A DNA stretch of 64,000 bases from Gordonibacter sp. Marseille-P4307 (GTDB lineage Bacteria; Actinomycetota; Coriobacteriia; Coriobacteriales; Eggerthellaceae): NCBI RefSeq assembly GCF_900604965.1, contig NZ_UWPD01000001.1, forward strand, positions 1,742,732 to 1,806,731. Reading direction: 5' to 3'. The position numbers and the translations under genes were made by a program. Positions 9,149 through 19,603 of this stretch are shown one piece after another (the stretch's first letter is position 1; every line of letters begins with the position of its first letter). The notes under the pieces are model-generated. The model had not been told where the DNA came from and made no database searches. It saw only the letters and a list, made by a program, of their open reading frames with translations.

Positions 9149-10425
9149 GCCCTCACCTGCCCCTTGCCGCGCAGCACGTACTTGTAGGTGGTAAGGCCCT
9201 CAAGCGCGAAGGGACCGCGCACGTGAAGCTTCTGCGTCGAGATTCCGATCTCGGCCCCAAGGCCGAACTGCCCGCCGTCCGTGAACCCGGTAGCCGCGTT
9301 CACATAGACGGCCGCCGCATCGACCGACGCGGCGAACTCGTCGGCGGCAAGGGCGTCTTCGCAGACGATGGATTCGGAATGGCGCGTCCCGTACCGCTCG
9401 ATATGGGAGCACGCCTCCCCGATATCCGACACGACGCGCACCGCGATATCGGGGGCAAGGTATTCGCATTCCCAGTCGCATTCGGATGCCGGAACGGTGG
9501 GAATGCCCGCTTTGGCGGCGATACGGCTTGCGCACTCGTCCGCATGAAGGGTGACGCCGCGCTCGTGAAGGGCGGAAAGAACGGCCGGCAGCAGCCCTTC
9601 TGCGGCATCCCTATCGACCAGAAGCGTCTCGGCGGCGTTGCATACGCCGAACCGACGGCACTTCGAGTTCGCCGCAATATCGACCGCCTTGCGCACATCG
9701 GCGCTTCGGTGCAGGTAAACGTGACAGTTGCCCGTACCGGTCTCGATAACCGGAACCGTCGAGTTCTCGACGCATGCATCGATGAGGCGCCGCCCGCCGC
9801 GCGGGATCAAAACGTCGATCACGCCCCGCGCCCGCATAAGCTCTTCGGCCGCCTCGTGACCACCCGCACCTACGTACTCGATGCATCCCACCGGCATCCC
9901 CGAGGCGATGGCGGCTTCCGAGAGCACCGACGCGATGCGGGCGTTGGTGCGCGCCGCAACGCTTCCCCCCCGAAGCACCGCGGCGTTTCCCGAACGAAGG
10001 CAGATCGCCGCCGCATCGGCGGTAACGTTGGGACGCGCCTCGTAGATCACGGCAACGGCGCCCAGCGGACAGCGCACGCGGGACAGCTCGATGCCGTTGG
10101 GAAGAACGCGATGCTCGACGACCTCGCCCAAAGGATCGGGAAGCCCAGCCACCGCCTCGACGGCGCCCGCCATCGATTCGATGCGCGCATCATCGAGAAA
10201 CAGCCGGTCTATCAGGCTGTCGGAGACACCCGAAGAGCGCGCGGCAGCCACGTCGAGCCGGTTGGCCTCAACGATAAGCGCGCGCTCGTCTCGCAGCGCC
10301 TCAGCCATCGCAAGCAGCGCAGCGGCGCGCCGACCATCGGTTGCGCGCGCAAGGTCTCTGGAAGCGGCTTTCGCCCGCGCGGCGGCTTCGCGGGCACGCT
10401 TGCGGGCCAGGTTCGAATCGTTCAT
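9145..10425 (-). CDS. proA: Glutamate-5-semialdehyde dehydrogenase (gamma-glutamyl phosphate reductase)
   Basis: Second enzyme of proline synthesis: NADPH-dependent reduction of glutamyl-5-phosphate to glutamate-5-semialdehyde. 426 aa, normal length. Seen: GAVAVIYEARPNVTADAAA, ICLRSGNAAVLRGG, and the catalytic cysteine region SKCRRFGVCNAAETLLV, plus DGGQFGLGAEIGISTQKLH and a C-terminal YKYVLRGKGQVR. It follows proB by 9 bp and overlaps nadD by 4 bp, so proB-proA-nadD is translated as a unit. Confidence 0.97.
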   Translation of the reverse strand: MNDSNLARKRAREAAARAKAASRDLARATDGRRAAALLAMAEALRDERALIVEANRLDVAAARSSGVSDSLIDRLFLDDARIESMAGAVEAVAGLPDPLGEVVEHRVLPNGIELSRVRCPLGAVAVIYEARPNVTADAAAICLRSGNAAVLRGGSVAARTNARIASVLSEAAIASGMPVGCIEYVGAGGHEAAEELMRARGVIDVLIPRGGRRLIDACVENSTVPVIETGTGNCHVYLHRSADVRKAVDIAANSKCRRFGVCNAAETLLVDRDAAEGLLPAVLSALHERGVTLHADECASRIAAKAGIPTVPASECDWECEYLAPDIAVRVVSDIGEACSHIERYGTRHSESIVCEDALAADEFAASVDAAAVYVNAATGFTDGGQFGLGAEIGISTQKLHVRGPFALEGLTTYKYVLRGKGQVRA

Positions 10426-10434
10426 AACGCCTCC

Positions 10435-11562
10435 CTACTCGAAGACGACAAGCTCGTCTCGGTGCACCAGTTCCTTAACAGCCAGCGCTTTGAGCAAGCG
10501 GTTCGCCGCCAGCTCTTCGCGCGTCCTTCCGATGGCAAGCTCCACTTCGTCGGAATCGAATGAGACGTGGCCGCGGGCGAACAGATACCCCGACCGATCC
10601 TTGATGTCGACGACGTCTCCGTGGGAGAAACGCCCTTCCACGCAGGCGACCCCGACGCAGAGAAGCGAGCTGCCCCGCTCGATGAGCGCGCGCTTGGCCC
10701 CATCGTCAACCACAACCGCCCCTTTCGAGCTGTCGCCCAAGGCGATCCATAGTTTGCGGGGCGTGATTTCGTGGGGAAGATGGACGGCGGAAAACAGCGT
10801 ACCCATGCTGTCTCCCCGCGCGGCAGCCACGATGGGGTCTGCGGCGGCCCCCGAGCAGATCACCAGCGGAATGCCGGCCACTGAAAGAGCGCGGGCCGCG
10901 CGCAGCTTGGTAACCATCCCGCCCGTGCCTTTCGACGAGCCCGCATCGCCCGCCGCCGCCAGCACCTTCGCATCGATGCGCTCGATGCGGGAAACAAGCC
11001 GGGCGTCTGGATGGGTTGCAGGGTTCGCATCGTAGAATCCCTCCACATCGGACAGGATGACGCACAGGTCGGCTCCTAGCAGGCAGGCGACCAGCGCGCC
11101 CAGCGTATCGTTGTCCCCGAACTTGATCTGCTCGACCGATACGGTGTCGTTCTCGTTGACGATCGGAACGACCTGAAAGTCGATGAGGCGGCGCAGCGTA
11201 TCGCGCGCATGAAGGTACGAGGTTCTATCGGCCGTATCGCGCCTCGTCAGAAGAACCAGCGAGGTTGCGATGCCCTCCTGGGCGAACGCCTCGTCGTACG
11301 CAGCGGAAAACAGGGGTTGGCCCACCGACGCGGCCGCCTGCAGCGAGGGTAGGTCGCAGGGGCGCTTCTCGATACCCAGACGGGATAGGCCGCAGGCGAT
11401 CGCGCCCGACGACACGATGACCACCGCCCATCCCCGTTCGCGGACGCAAGCCACCTGACGGGCGAGGCCCGCAAGATAATCCCGGTTCACGCTGCCATCC
11501 GGGCACGTCACCGTAGACGACCCGATTTTCACCACCATGACCTTGGAAGAAGCCGTTTCCAT
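10435..11562 (-). CDS. proB: Glutamate 5-kinase with C-terminal PUA domain
   Basis: First, feedback-regulated step of proline synthesis: ATP-dependent phosphorylation of glutamate. 375 aa. Seen: amino-acid kinase fold with KIGSSTVTCPDGSVN at the N-terminus, VSSGAIACGLSRLG, PIVNENDTVSVEQIKFGDNDTLGA, and GTGGMVTKLRAARA; then a PUA domain from about residue 280 (KGAVVVDDGAKRALIERGSSLL, FSHGDVVDIKD). Lies 30 bp after obg and 9 bp before proA in one run. Confidence 0.97.
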   Translation of the reverse strand: METASSKVMVVKIGSSTVTCPDGSVNRDYLAGLARQVACVRERGWAVVIVSSGAIACGLSRLGIEKRPCDLPSLQAAASVGQPLFSAAYDEAFAQEGIATSLVLLTRRDTADRTSYLHARDTLRRLIDFQVVPIVNENDTVSVEQIKFGDNDTLGALVACLLGADLCVILSDVEGFYDANPATHPDARLVSRIERIDAKVLAAAGDAGSSKGTGGMVTKLRAARALSVAGIPLVICSGAAADPIVAAARGDSMGTLFSAVHLPHEITPRKLWIALGDSSKGAVVVDDGAKRALIERGSSLLCVGVACVEGRFSHGDVVDIKDRSGYLFARGHVSFDSDEVELAIGRTREELAANRLLKALAVKELVHRDELVVFE

Positions 11563-11592
11563 GTGCGCCTCCGCGTCTCGGGTTTCCCCGGC

Positions 11593-13020
<1,428 letters not shown>

Positions 13021-13067
13021 CTATCACAGGAGGCACTGGACAATCGTTATATCGCAAAGACGAGAGC

Positions 13068-13328
13068 CTATGCCTCGACTTCGATAGGGCGAACGTGCAC
13101 GCGGCGCTTCTCGCCGCGAGTGAACTCGAGCGTTCCCTCGCACAGTGCGAACAAGGTGTCGTCCTTGCCGCGTCCGACGTTGTTGCCGGGGTGGAAGTGA
13201 GTGCCGCGCTGGCGGACGATGATCTGACCGGTCTTGATGTGCTGGCCGGCGAACATCTTCACGCCGAGGCGCTGTGCGCGGGAATCGCGACCGTTTCGGC
13301 TGGAGCCGAGACCCTTCTTATGTGCCAT
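13068..13328 (-). CDS. rpmA: 50S ribosomal protein L27
   Basis: 86 aa, full length. Starts [20 protein letters not shown] directly at the mature N-terminus, without the short Firmicutes extension that needs protease cleavage. Also seen: [20 protein letters not shown] and a C-terminal lysine/arginine-rich strand. L27 reaches the peptidyl transferase centre. 19 bp after rplU. Confidence 0.98.
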   Translation of the reverse strand: MAHKKGLGSSRNGRDSRAQRLGVKMFAGQHIKTGQIIVRQRGTHFHPGNNVGRGKDDTLFALCEGTLEFTRGEKRRVHVRPIEVEA

Positions 13329-13347
13329 TCTAATTCCCTCTTTCTAG

Positions 13348-13692
13348 CTACTCGGCGTCGCGCGCAGCGGGAGCCGCAGCCTTCTCGGAACCGACGGACA
13401 CGACGCGAACGCGCGTGTAGTTCTGACGATGGCCGTTGAGCTTCTTGTAGTTCTTGCGCTTCTTGAACTTGAACACGAGCTGCTTCTTGCCCTTGTACTG
13501 CTCGATGACCTCGGCGATAACCTTGGTTGCGGCAGCCTTGGAAGCATCGAACTCGGCCTTGTCGCCATCAACCACGCAGATGGTCTCCAGCTCGACCTTG
13601 TCGCCGGCCTCGGCCTCGATCTTCTCGATGCTGAAAACGTCGCCCGGGGCAACCTTGTACTGCTTGCCACCTGTTTTCACAATTGCATACAT
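13348..13692 (-). CDS. rplU: 50S ribosomal protein L21
   Basis: 114 aa. Starts MYAIVKTGGKQYKVAPGDVF, the L21 signature, with FKFKKRKNYKKLNGHRQNYT near residue 75 and an alanine-rich tail. CAAGGAGAA lies about 6 nt before the ATG. First gene of the rplU-rpmA-obg-proB-proA-nadD-rsfS run. Confidence 0.98.
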   Translation of the reverse strand: MYAIVKTGGKQYKVAPGDVFSIEKIEAEAGDKVELETICVVDGDKAEFDASKAAATKVIAEVIEQYKGKKQLVFKFKKRKNYKKLNGHRQNYTRVRVVSVGSEKAAAPAARDAE

Positions 13693-13728
13693 GAATTTCT
13701 CCTTGAAAGTGTCAAAACGCGAAAAAGA

Positions 13729-13757
13729 ACTCTATCAGCGATCAGGTTCAAAGTCAA
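13729..13757 (-). promoter_or_regulatory. Sigma70-type promoter of the rplU run
   Basis: On the minus strand TTGACT (13752-13757) and TAGAGT (13729-13734) are separated by exactly 17 bp, 36 bp before the rplU start codon. The nearest upstream gene is polA on the same strand, so this promoter makes the run independent of polA. Confidence 0.75.
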
Positions 13758-13815
13758 CTGACATATGTGCTTTTTTCGCAGGCTGCCTACGGCCTTCCCC
13801 TTGCGCGCGGACGGC

Positions 13816-16449
13816 CTAGTGCGCCTCGGCCCAGGTTCGACCGCTTGAGACCTCGGCAATCAGCGGAACCTTGAGCGAAACGACCCTCTCCATCGCCTCC
13901 TTGACGACCCCCGCGAGGGACGCCGCCTCGGCAGCGGGAACGGAGAAGTCCAGCTCGTCGTGAACCTGCACCAGCAACCGTGCGCTCGTCTCGCTCTCCT
14001 CGAGCAGATGCTGGACCTTAACCATCGCAAGTTTGATGATGTCGGCCGCGCTTCCCTGCATGGGATGGTTCATGGCCGTTCTCTCGCCGAATCCGCGCTG
14101 GACCGCGTTTTTCGCAGCCAGTTCGGGGATGTGCCGCTTGCGGCCGAACATCGTCTCGGCGTATCCGCACGATCGCGCGCGCTCGATGGTTTCGTCGAGA
14201 TAGGACCTCACGCCCGGGTACGCCTCGAAATAACGGTCGATCATCTCGCGAGCCTCGTATACGGGAATATCGAGCGTTTGGGCCAAGCCGAACGCCTGTT
14301 GACCGTATACAATGCCGAAGTTAACCGCCTTGGCGCGCGAGCGCATCTCGGGAGTGACGTCGGCCACCTCGACCCCGAACACCCGTGCCGCCGTCGAGGC
14401 GTGAAAATCCTCGCCCGACTTGAATGCGGCGATGAGATGGGGGTCTTCGCTGAGGTGAGCCAGCAACCGCAATTCAATCTGGGAGTAGTCGGCCGACATG
14501 AACAGATCGTCCGAGCCGATGCCGGTGAAGCACGAGCGGATCTTGCGCCCGAACTCGGTACGGACGGGAATGTTCTGGAGGTTCGGGTCGGACGAAGACA
14601 GGCGCCCCGTGGTCGTAACCGTCTGATTGAAGCTGGAATGGATGCGCCCGTCTCCGCTATCCGCGGCTATGCGGGGAAGCGCATCTATATAGGTTGACTT
14701 GATCTTCGCGTACTCGCGGTACTGCAGGACAAGCGTCGGCATCTCGTGCGCACCGGCCAGCTGCTTGAGCACCTTGGCATCGGTGGAATACCCGCTTTTG
14801 GTTTTCTTGCCGTGGGGAAGCTCCAGCACCTCGAACAGAATACGGGCAAGCTGCTTGGGCGAATCGACGTTGAAGTTCTCCCCCGCCAGTTCGATGATGC
14901 GCCGGCGCAGCTCGTCGATTTCAACCCGGGCCACATCCCCGATCGCCTTGAGCGCGGCGGTGTCGAGCGGCGCACCCGTGCGCTCCATGATGGCCAGCAC
15001 CGCCACCAAAGGCGAATCGATGTCGGAAAATACCCCGAGCGACCCGTCCTCTTCGAGTCGGGCGGACAGAGGTTCCACAAGCGCTGCAGCCACCTGCGCT
15101 TCGATAAGCGCTCGATCCCTTTCGTCAGCAGGTTCGGCAACGGTCGCGTCGAGGTAATCGCGGGCGAGATCGGCCGCCGAATACGACGAGGTGGACGAAT
15201 TCAGAAGATACCCGGCTAATCCGAGGTCGAACGCGTCCGCCGCCAGCACTTCGGCGTCGGTCACCAGCGCCGCGCAGGCGGAATCGGCCGGATAGACCTC
15301 TTGGATGGCCCGCTTCGCGTCGAGCGCGGAAAAGGCACCCGTCCTCACGACGTCGGAAAACAGCGCGAGCGCCCGATCGCCCTCGACAAGCGCCGCCGCC
15401 GACTTGGTGGAAAACGCGCCCGTCGCAGGCTCGGGAAGCAGGCTCTGCTGATCGGGACAGACGAACGAAACCCCCAAGCGCTCCCCCGCCTCGATCGCAT
15501 CGCGCACGAACGCCTCGGCCTCGGCGCCCTCGAGAGGGGCAAAGGCCGAAAACGTCGATGCGATCGGAGCGGCCGCAAGGCCGCACACCTTCACCAAACG
15601 ATCGAGGTGCGTGTTGAACCGCAGGGAGCCGAACGCCTCTGCCACCCTCTCAGCGTCGTAGGAGGGAAACGCAACCCCTTCGAGATCGAGCTCGAAATCA
15701 AGATCGGTGACAATGGTGGCGATCGTGCGGCTGAGAAACGCCCCGTCCCGATTATCCCTGATGTTCTCGAGCTGCTTACCTTTCAGCTGATCGAGGTTTT
15801 CGTAGACGCCCTCCATCGATCCGAATCGCTGCAGCAGCTTGGCCGCGGTTTTCGCGCCGATACCCGGAACGCCGGGAATGTTGTCGGACGAATCGCCCAT
15901 GAATCCCAAAAAATCGGGGAACTGGGCCGGGGTGACTCCGTAGCGCTGTTCGACCTCGGCCGGAGTGTACACCACGATGTCGGTGACGCCCTTCTTCGTC
16001 GTGACCACGCTGGTGGCTGCGCTGACCAGCTGGTAGGCGTCTTTATCTCCCGTGACCAGCAGCGTCTCGAACCCCAGCCGCTCGTTGCGGGCGGCAACGG
16101 TTCCCAGGATATCGTCGCCTTCCCAGCCCCGCACCTTCACCACCGGAACATCCATCGCCGCAAGCAACCCTTCGATCAGCGGGAACTGAGCGCGCAGATC
16201 ATCATCCATAGGAGGGCGCTGGGCCTTGTACTGCTCCATCGCCTCGATCCTGAACCGAGGCTTGCCCGCATCGAACGCGCAGACGATGGCATCGGGACGC
16301 ATCGTCTCGACGAATTTCAGCAACATGGACATGAATCCGAAAACCGCGTTGGTCGGGGTTCCGTCAGGTGCGGTCATCGTGGGCGGCACCGCGTGAAACG
16401 CTCGGTGCATGAGCGAGTTTCCGTCGATGACCGCGATCTTTTTCGACAT
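13816..16449 (-). CDS. polA: DNA polymerase I
   Basis: 877 aa; gap-filling and primer-removing polymerase. N-terminal 5' nuclease (residues about 1-290): IDGNSLMHRAFHAVPP, FDAGKPRFR, GWEGDDILGTVA, GDSSDNIPGVPGIGAKTA. The middle domain (about 310-480) has the position of the 3'-5' exonuclease but no DxE metal-binding motif is visible, so proofreading is probably absent, as in many Gram-positive PolA. Polymerase domain: motif A FMSADYSQIELRLLAHLSED, motif B RSRAKAVNFGIVYG, motif C LLVQVHDELDFSVP. ATG at 16449 follows AAGGAGAAGCGC. Confidence 0.97.
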   Translation of the reverse strand: MSKKIAVIDGNSLMHRAFHAVPPTMTAPDGTPTNAVFGFMSMLLKFVETMRPDAIVCAFDAGKPRFRIEAMEQYKAQRPPMDDDLRAQFPLIEGLLAAMDVPVVKVRGWEGDDILGTVAARNERLGFETLLVTGDKDAYQLVSAATSVVTTKKGVTDIVVYTPAEVEQRYGVTPAQFPDFLGFMGDSSDNIPGVPGIGAKTAAKLLQRFGSMEGVYENLDQLKGKQLENIRDNRDGAFLSRTIATIVTDLDFELDLEGVAFPSYDAERVAEAFGSLRFNTHLDRLVKVCGLAAAPIASTFSAFAPLEGAEAEAFVRDAIEAGERLGVSFVCPDQQSLLPEPATGAFSTKSAAALVEGDRALALFSDVVRTGAFSALDAKRAIQEVYPADSACAALVTDAEVLAADAFDLGLAGYLLNSSTSSYSAADLARDYLDATVAEPADERDRALIEAQVAAALVEPLSARLEEDGSLGVFSDIDSPLVAVLAIMERTGAPLDTAALKAIGDVARVEIDELRRRIIELAGENFNVDSPKQLARILFEVLELPHGKKTKSGYSTDAKVLKQLAGAHEMPTLVLQYREYAKIKSTYIDALPRIAADSGDGRIHSSFNQTVTTTGRLSSSDPNLQNIPVRTEFGRKIRSCFTGIGSDDLFMSADYSQIELRLLAHLSEDPHLIAAFKSGEDFHASTAARVFGVEVADVTPEMRSRAKAVNFGIVYGQQAFGLAQTLDIPVYEAREMIDRYFEAYPGVRSYLDETIERARSCGYAETMFGRKRHIPELAAKNAVQRGFGERTAMNHPMQGSAADIIKLAMVKVQHLLEESETSARLLVQVHDELDFSVPAAEAASLAGVVKEAMERVVSLKVPLIAEVSSGRTWAEAH

Positions 16450-16500
16450 GCGCTTCTCCTTGTCACAAATTAAGAATGAAAGTTCAGCCCGGTTGGGACG

Positions 16501-17169
16501 CTAGGCGTTCCAGAGGTAGCCCACCCCGCGCACGGTTTCAAGGCGCTGCGAGATCTCGGGGCCCAGCTTGGCGCGGATGCGGCGCACGTGAACATCGACG
16601 GTGCGCGAACCCCCGTAATAGTCGAAACCCCAAACGCGCTGCAGCAGCGCATCGCGCGAAAACGTGCGACCGGGATGCTTCGCCAAAAACGCGAGCAAAG
16701 CGTATTCGAGGTACGTGAAATCCACCGGTTCGCCGGCGACGGTTACCTGGTAGGTGGCAAGGTTGATCGACAGCGCATCGATCGAGATCACATCCGACGA
16801 ATCATCCGACCCTTCAGACCACATCAGACGACGCAGCCGCAAAGCGCACTCCGCCACGGACGCCCCATGGACAAGGTAGTCGCACTTCGCAAGGTACGGA
16901 GGCTCCACCGCGTCAAGATCGGGCTCGTCAACGATGAGCAGCAAGGGCAGATCGCGATCCTCGGCAATGGACCTCACGCGCGCAAGGCAGCCTCGCGCAT
17001 GCCCGCGCGATTCGAACACCACCGCGTCGCACGGAGTTCCCGCGGCCAGAAGCTTGTCGATCTGAATGGTCGATCCAGCCGATACATCGACGCCAATCCG
17101 AGAAAACACCTGTTGGAAACGATGCGCGTTGTCGAGGCTGTCGGCGATAAACGCCACCTTCTTCCTCAA
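16501..17169 (-). CDS. Orphan OmpR-type winged-helix response regulator next to glnA (atypical receiver)
   Basis: 222 aa. Residues about 1-110 are a receiver-like domain and 125-222 a winged helix: FTYLEYALLAFLAKHPGRTF, RDALLQRVWGFDYYGGSRTV, DVHVRRIRAKLG, LETVRGVGYLW. In the receiver the usual phosphoacceptor Asp (as in xLLDxxLP) is replaced; the local sequence is DAVVFESRG. In that respect it resembles actinobacterial GlnR, an orphan regulator of nitrogen genes. The start is TTG at 17169, supported by GGAGG 8 nt before it; there is no ATG alternative that keeps the first strand KKVAFIAD. It begins 17 bp after the glnA stop, so it is probably cotranscribed. Role in glnA control is inferred from position only. 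Confidence 0.8.
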   Translation of the reverse strand: MRKKVAFIADSLDNAHRFQQVFSRIGVDVSAGSTIQIDKLLAAGTPCDAVVFESRGHARGCLARVRSIAEDRDLPLLLIVDEPDLDAVEPPYLAKCDYLVHGASVAECALRLRRLMWSEGSDDSSDVISIDALSINLATYQVTVAGEPVDFTYLEYALLAFLAKHPGRTFSRDALLQRVWGFDYYGGSRTVDVHVRRIRAKLGPEISQRLETVRGVGYLWNA

Positions 17170-17186
17170 TGAAACCGCCTCCGTCT

Positions 17187-18530
17187 CTACAGGATGGGCA
17201 GGAGCTTATCGAGCTCCCACCGGGATACGTGCTTCTGATACTCTTCCCATTCCTCGGTCTTGGCCCTGATCAGATAGGAATGGAGGTAATCACCCAAAAC
17301 CGAGCGCATAAGTTCGGAGGATTCGAACCGCTCGATGGCCTCTCCCAGGTTCAAGGGCAGGGGATGAAGCCCTCTGCCTTCCAGATGCCAGCGAGAATGC
17401 TCGAACAGATTGGTTTCCTCGATGGGGTCGGGAATATCGAGCTTTTGCTCGATTCCCGCCAGCCCGGCGGCGAGCATCGCGGAAAACGCCAGGTAGGGAT
17501 TGGCCGCCGCATCAGGGCTGCGCAGCTCGACACGGCATGCCTCGGCCCGGTTCGGCCGATAGCCCGGAATGCGGATGAGCGTGGAGCGGTTCTTGTGGCC
17601 CCAGGACAGGTACGCCGGGGCCTCGGCCCCTGCGGCAAGCCGCTTGTAGGAGTTGACGTACTGATTGGTGAGCAGCGAGAACTCCGGTGCGTACTTCAAC
17701 AGGCCCGCGATATAGTGCTTCGCGGTCATCGACAGGTTGTAGCCCAGGGGATCCCCCTGGTCGAAGAAGGCGTTATGGCCATCGGACGAGAAGAGGCTCT
17801 GATGGACGTGCATGCCGCTTCCCGGCTCGCCCTCGAGGGGCTTGGGCATGAACGAGGCGTACACGCCGTACTTGCGCGCGATCTCCTTGACCACCTGCTT
17901 ATAGGTCATTACCGCGTCCGCCATGGACAGCGCATCGGTGTAGCGCAGATCGATCTCGTTTTGCGAGGGGCCGTTCTCGTGATGGGAGTACTCGACGGGA
18001 ATTCCCATGCCCTCGAGCGTGAGAACCGTGTCGCGCCTCAGGTCGGTGCCCGAATCGAGCGTGGTGAGGTCGAAATAGCCGCCGCGATCGAGCACTTTGG
18101 TGCCCTCGGCGCTTTCGAAATAGTAGTATTCCAGCTCGGGGCCCACATTGAACGTGAAGCCGGCGTCGGCCGCCTTCTGCACCATGCGCTGCAGAACGAG
18201 ACGCGGATCTCCCTCGAATTCGCGCCCGTCGGGGCGCCTGACCGAGCAGAACATACGGGCGACGGCGTTGGAGGAGGGACGCCAGGGAAGTATCTGGAAC
18301 GTCGAGGCGTCCGGATAGGCTAGCATATCGGATTCCTGCGTCACGCCGAAACCGGCTATGCAGCTTCCGTCGAAACCCATGCCCTCGGAAAACGCCTCTT
18401 CCAGCTCGGACGGACTGACCGCGAACGACTTCATGTTTCCCAGAACGTCGGTGAACCAGAAGCGCACGAAATGGATATCTCGGCTTTCTATGGTCTTCAT
18501 CACGAAGTCCTGCTGGGGGGTCATCGACAT
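17187..18530 (-). CDS. glnA: Glutamine synthetase, type I
   Basis: ATP-dependent ammonia assimilation: glutamate plus NH3 to glutamine. 447 aa, the length of the GSI-alpha subgroup of Gram-positives, shorter than adenylylated GSI-beta enzymes (about 470). Seen: MGFDGSCIAGFGVTQESDM, the metal-binding VGPELEYYYF, HHENGPSQNEIDL, GEPGSGMHVHQSLF (His flap), YVNSYKRLAAGAEAPAYLSW and RIPGYRPNRAEACRVELRSP. Followed at 17 bp by the atypical regulator. Divergent from the MetNI-like genes. Confidence 0.97.
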   Translation of the reverse strand: MSMTPQQDFVMKTIESRDIHFVRFWFTDVLGNMKSFAVSPSELEEAFSEGMGFDGSCIAGFGVTQESDMLAYPDASTFQILPWRPSSNAVARMFCSVRRPDGREFEGDPRLVLQRMVQKAADAGFTFNVGPELEYYYFESAEGTKVLDRGGYFDLTTLDSGTDLRRDTVLTLEGMGIPVEYSHHENGPSQNEIDLRYTDALSMADAVMTYKQVVKEIARKYGVYASFMPKPLEGEPGSGMHVHQSLFSSDGHNAFFDQGDPLGYNLSMTAKHYIAGLLKYAPEFSLLTNQYVNSYKRLAAGAEAPAYLSWGHKNRSTLIRIPGYRPNRAEACRVELRSPDAAANPYLAFSAMLAAGLAGIEQKLDIPDPIEETNLFEHSRWHLEGRGLHPLPLNLGEAIERFESSELMRSVLGDYLHSYLIRAKTEEWEEYQKHVSRWELDKLLPIL

Positions 18531-18737
18531 GTCTGGTCCTCGATCCTTTGGAAAAACCGGGCGAAACGCGGGCGATACGACTCGTCTTTTTTTACTACAA
18601 ACGATTATAAAACGTCGGCAGCCCGCAGAGCCTCCATCACAGGTCTTTCAGAACAGCAGTTAGCGATTATATCAATACATAACTGTGAACTGGTGCTTTA
18701 CGAACCTTTCTCCCCCATTCGACGCATAGGGGCAACC

Positions 18738-18766
18738 TTGCAAAGAGCACATGATGGCCCCATAAT
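18738..18766 (+). promoter_or_regulatory. Sigma70-type promoter of the metNI-like genes
   Basis: TTGCAA (18738-18743) and CATAAT (18761-18766) with a 17-bp spacer. Predicted transcription start near 18773, which makes the in-frame ATG at 18782 an unlikely start and favours the one at 18821. No SAM or other known methionine riboswitch structure is visible in the short leader. Confidence 0.6.
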
Positions 18767-18820
18767 CAACGGACTGCCTTCATGGACAACGCAAACACGC
18801 CCTCAGGAGCGACACACCTC

Positions 18821-19603
18821 ATGATATCGATACGCAACCTCTCCAAAATCTACGGGAGCGCCGAAGGGGGCCACAAGGCCCTCGACGACGTGACCCTTCA
18901 TATCGATCGCGGCGATATATTCGGCATACTGGGCTCGTCAGGGGCCGGTAAGTCGACCCTGGTCCGCTGCATGAACCTGCTCGAACGCCCCACAAGCGGC
19001 ACCGTCTCGATCAACGGGACGGACGTGACGAACTGCACGGGGCGCGACCTAGCGCGACTGCGCGGTTCGGTGGGCATGATCTTCCAGAACTTCAGCCTGT
19101 TTCAGCAGCGCACGGTTTTGAGGAACGTGACGTTTCCGCTCGAGCTGGTCGGCACGGCCAAAGCCGAGCGAGAGCAACGTGCGCTGGAACTTCTGGACAT
19201 CGTCGGGCTGTCGGGGTTGGAGGCGCGCTATCCCAGCCAGCTCTCCGGCGGTCAGCAGCAGCGCGTCGCCATCGCGCGCGCTTTGGCCAACCGCGCGCAA
19301 ATCATGCTCTGCGACGAGGCCACCAGCGCTCTGGACACCAAAACCACCGTCTCCATCCTCGAGCTTCTGAGAAAGATCAACCGCGAAATGGGAGTCACCA
19401 TCGTGATCATCACCCACGCGCTCACCGTCGCCGAATCGGTATGCAACCGCATCGCCGTGATCGACGGCGGAAGCATCGTAGAGCAGGGCACGACCCAAGA
19501 CCTGTTCGCCCATCCGCAAAGCCGGGCCCTGCGCGATCTGATCGAAAACAGCCGTCAGGTGCACGGCCGCGTTTCCCTCGCATTCGAACAGGAGGGCTGT
19601 TAG
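18821..19603 (+). CDS. ABC transporter ATP-binding protein, MetN-like (short form)
   Basis: 260 aa ATPase. Seen: MISIRNLSKIYGSAEGG, Walker A GSSGAGKST, Q-loop FQNFSLFQQRTV, signature LSGGQQQRVAIARAL, Walker B IMLCDEATSALD, and ITHALTVAESVCNRIAVID. The LSKIY start and neighbouring MetI-type permease fit the methionine-uptake (MetNIQ) family. It stops near the end of the catalytic domain and lacks the C-terminal regulatory NIL domain of typical MetN (about 340 aa). AGGAG lies 11 nt before the chosen ATG. An upstream in-frame ATG at 18782 is possible but falls almost on the predicted transcription start. Confidence 0.82.
   Translation: MISIRNLSKIYGSAEGGHKALDDVTLHIDRGDIFGILGSSGAGKSTLVRCMNLLERPTSGTVSINGTDVTNCTGRDLARLRGSVGMIFQNFSLFQQRTVLRNVTFPLELVGTAKAEREQRALELLDIVGLSGLEARYPSQLSGGQQQRVAIARALANRAQIMLCDEATSALDTKTTVSILELLRKINREMGVTIVIITHALTVAESVCNRIAVIDGGSIVEQGTTQDLFAHPQSRALRDLIENSRQVHGRVSLAFEQEGC

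Noticed and set aside
18531..18820. SAM riboswitch or GlnR box in the glnA/metN divergent region
   Set aside because: No SAM-box core or convincing GTNAC-type repeats could be read; only promoter elements were supported.
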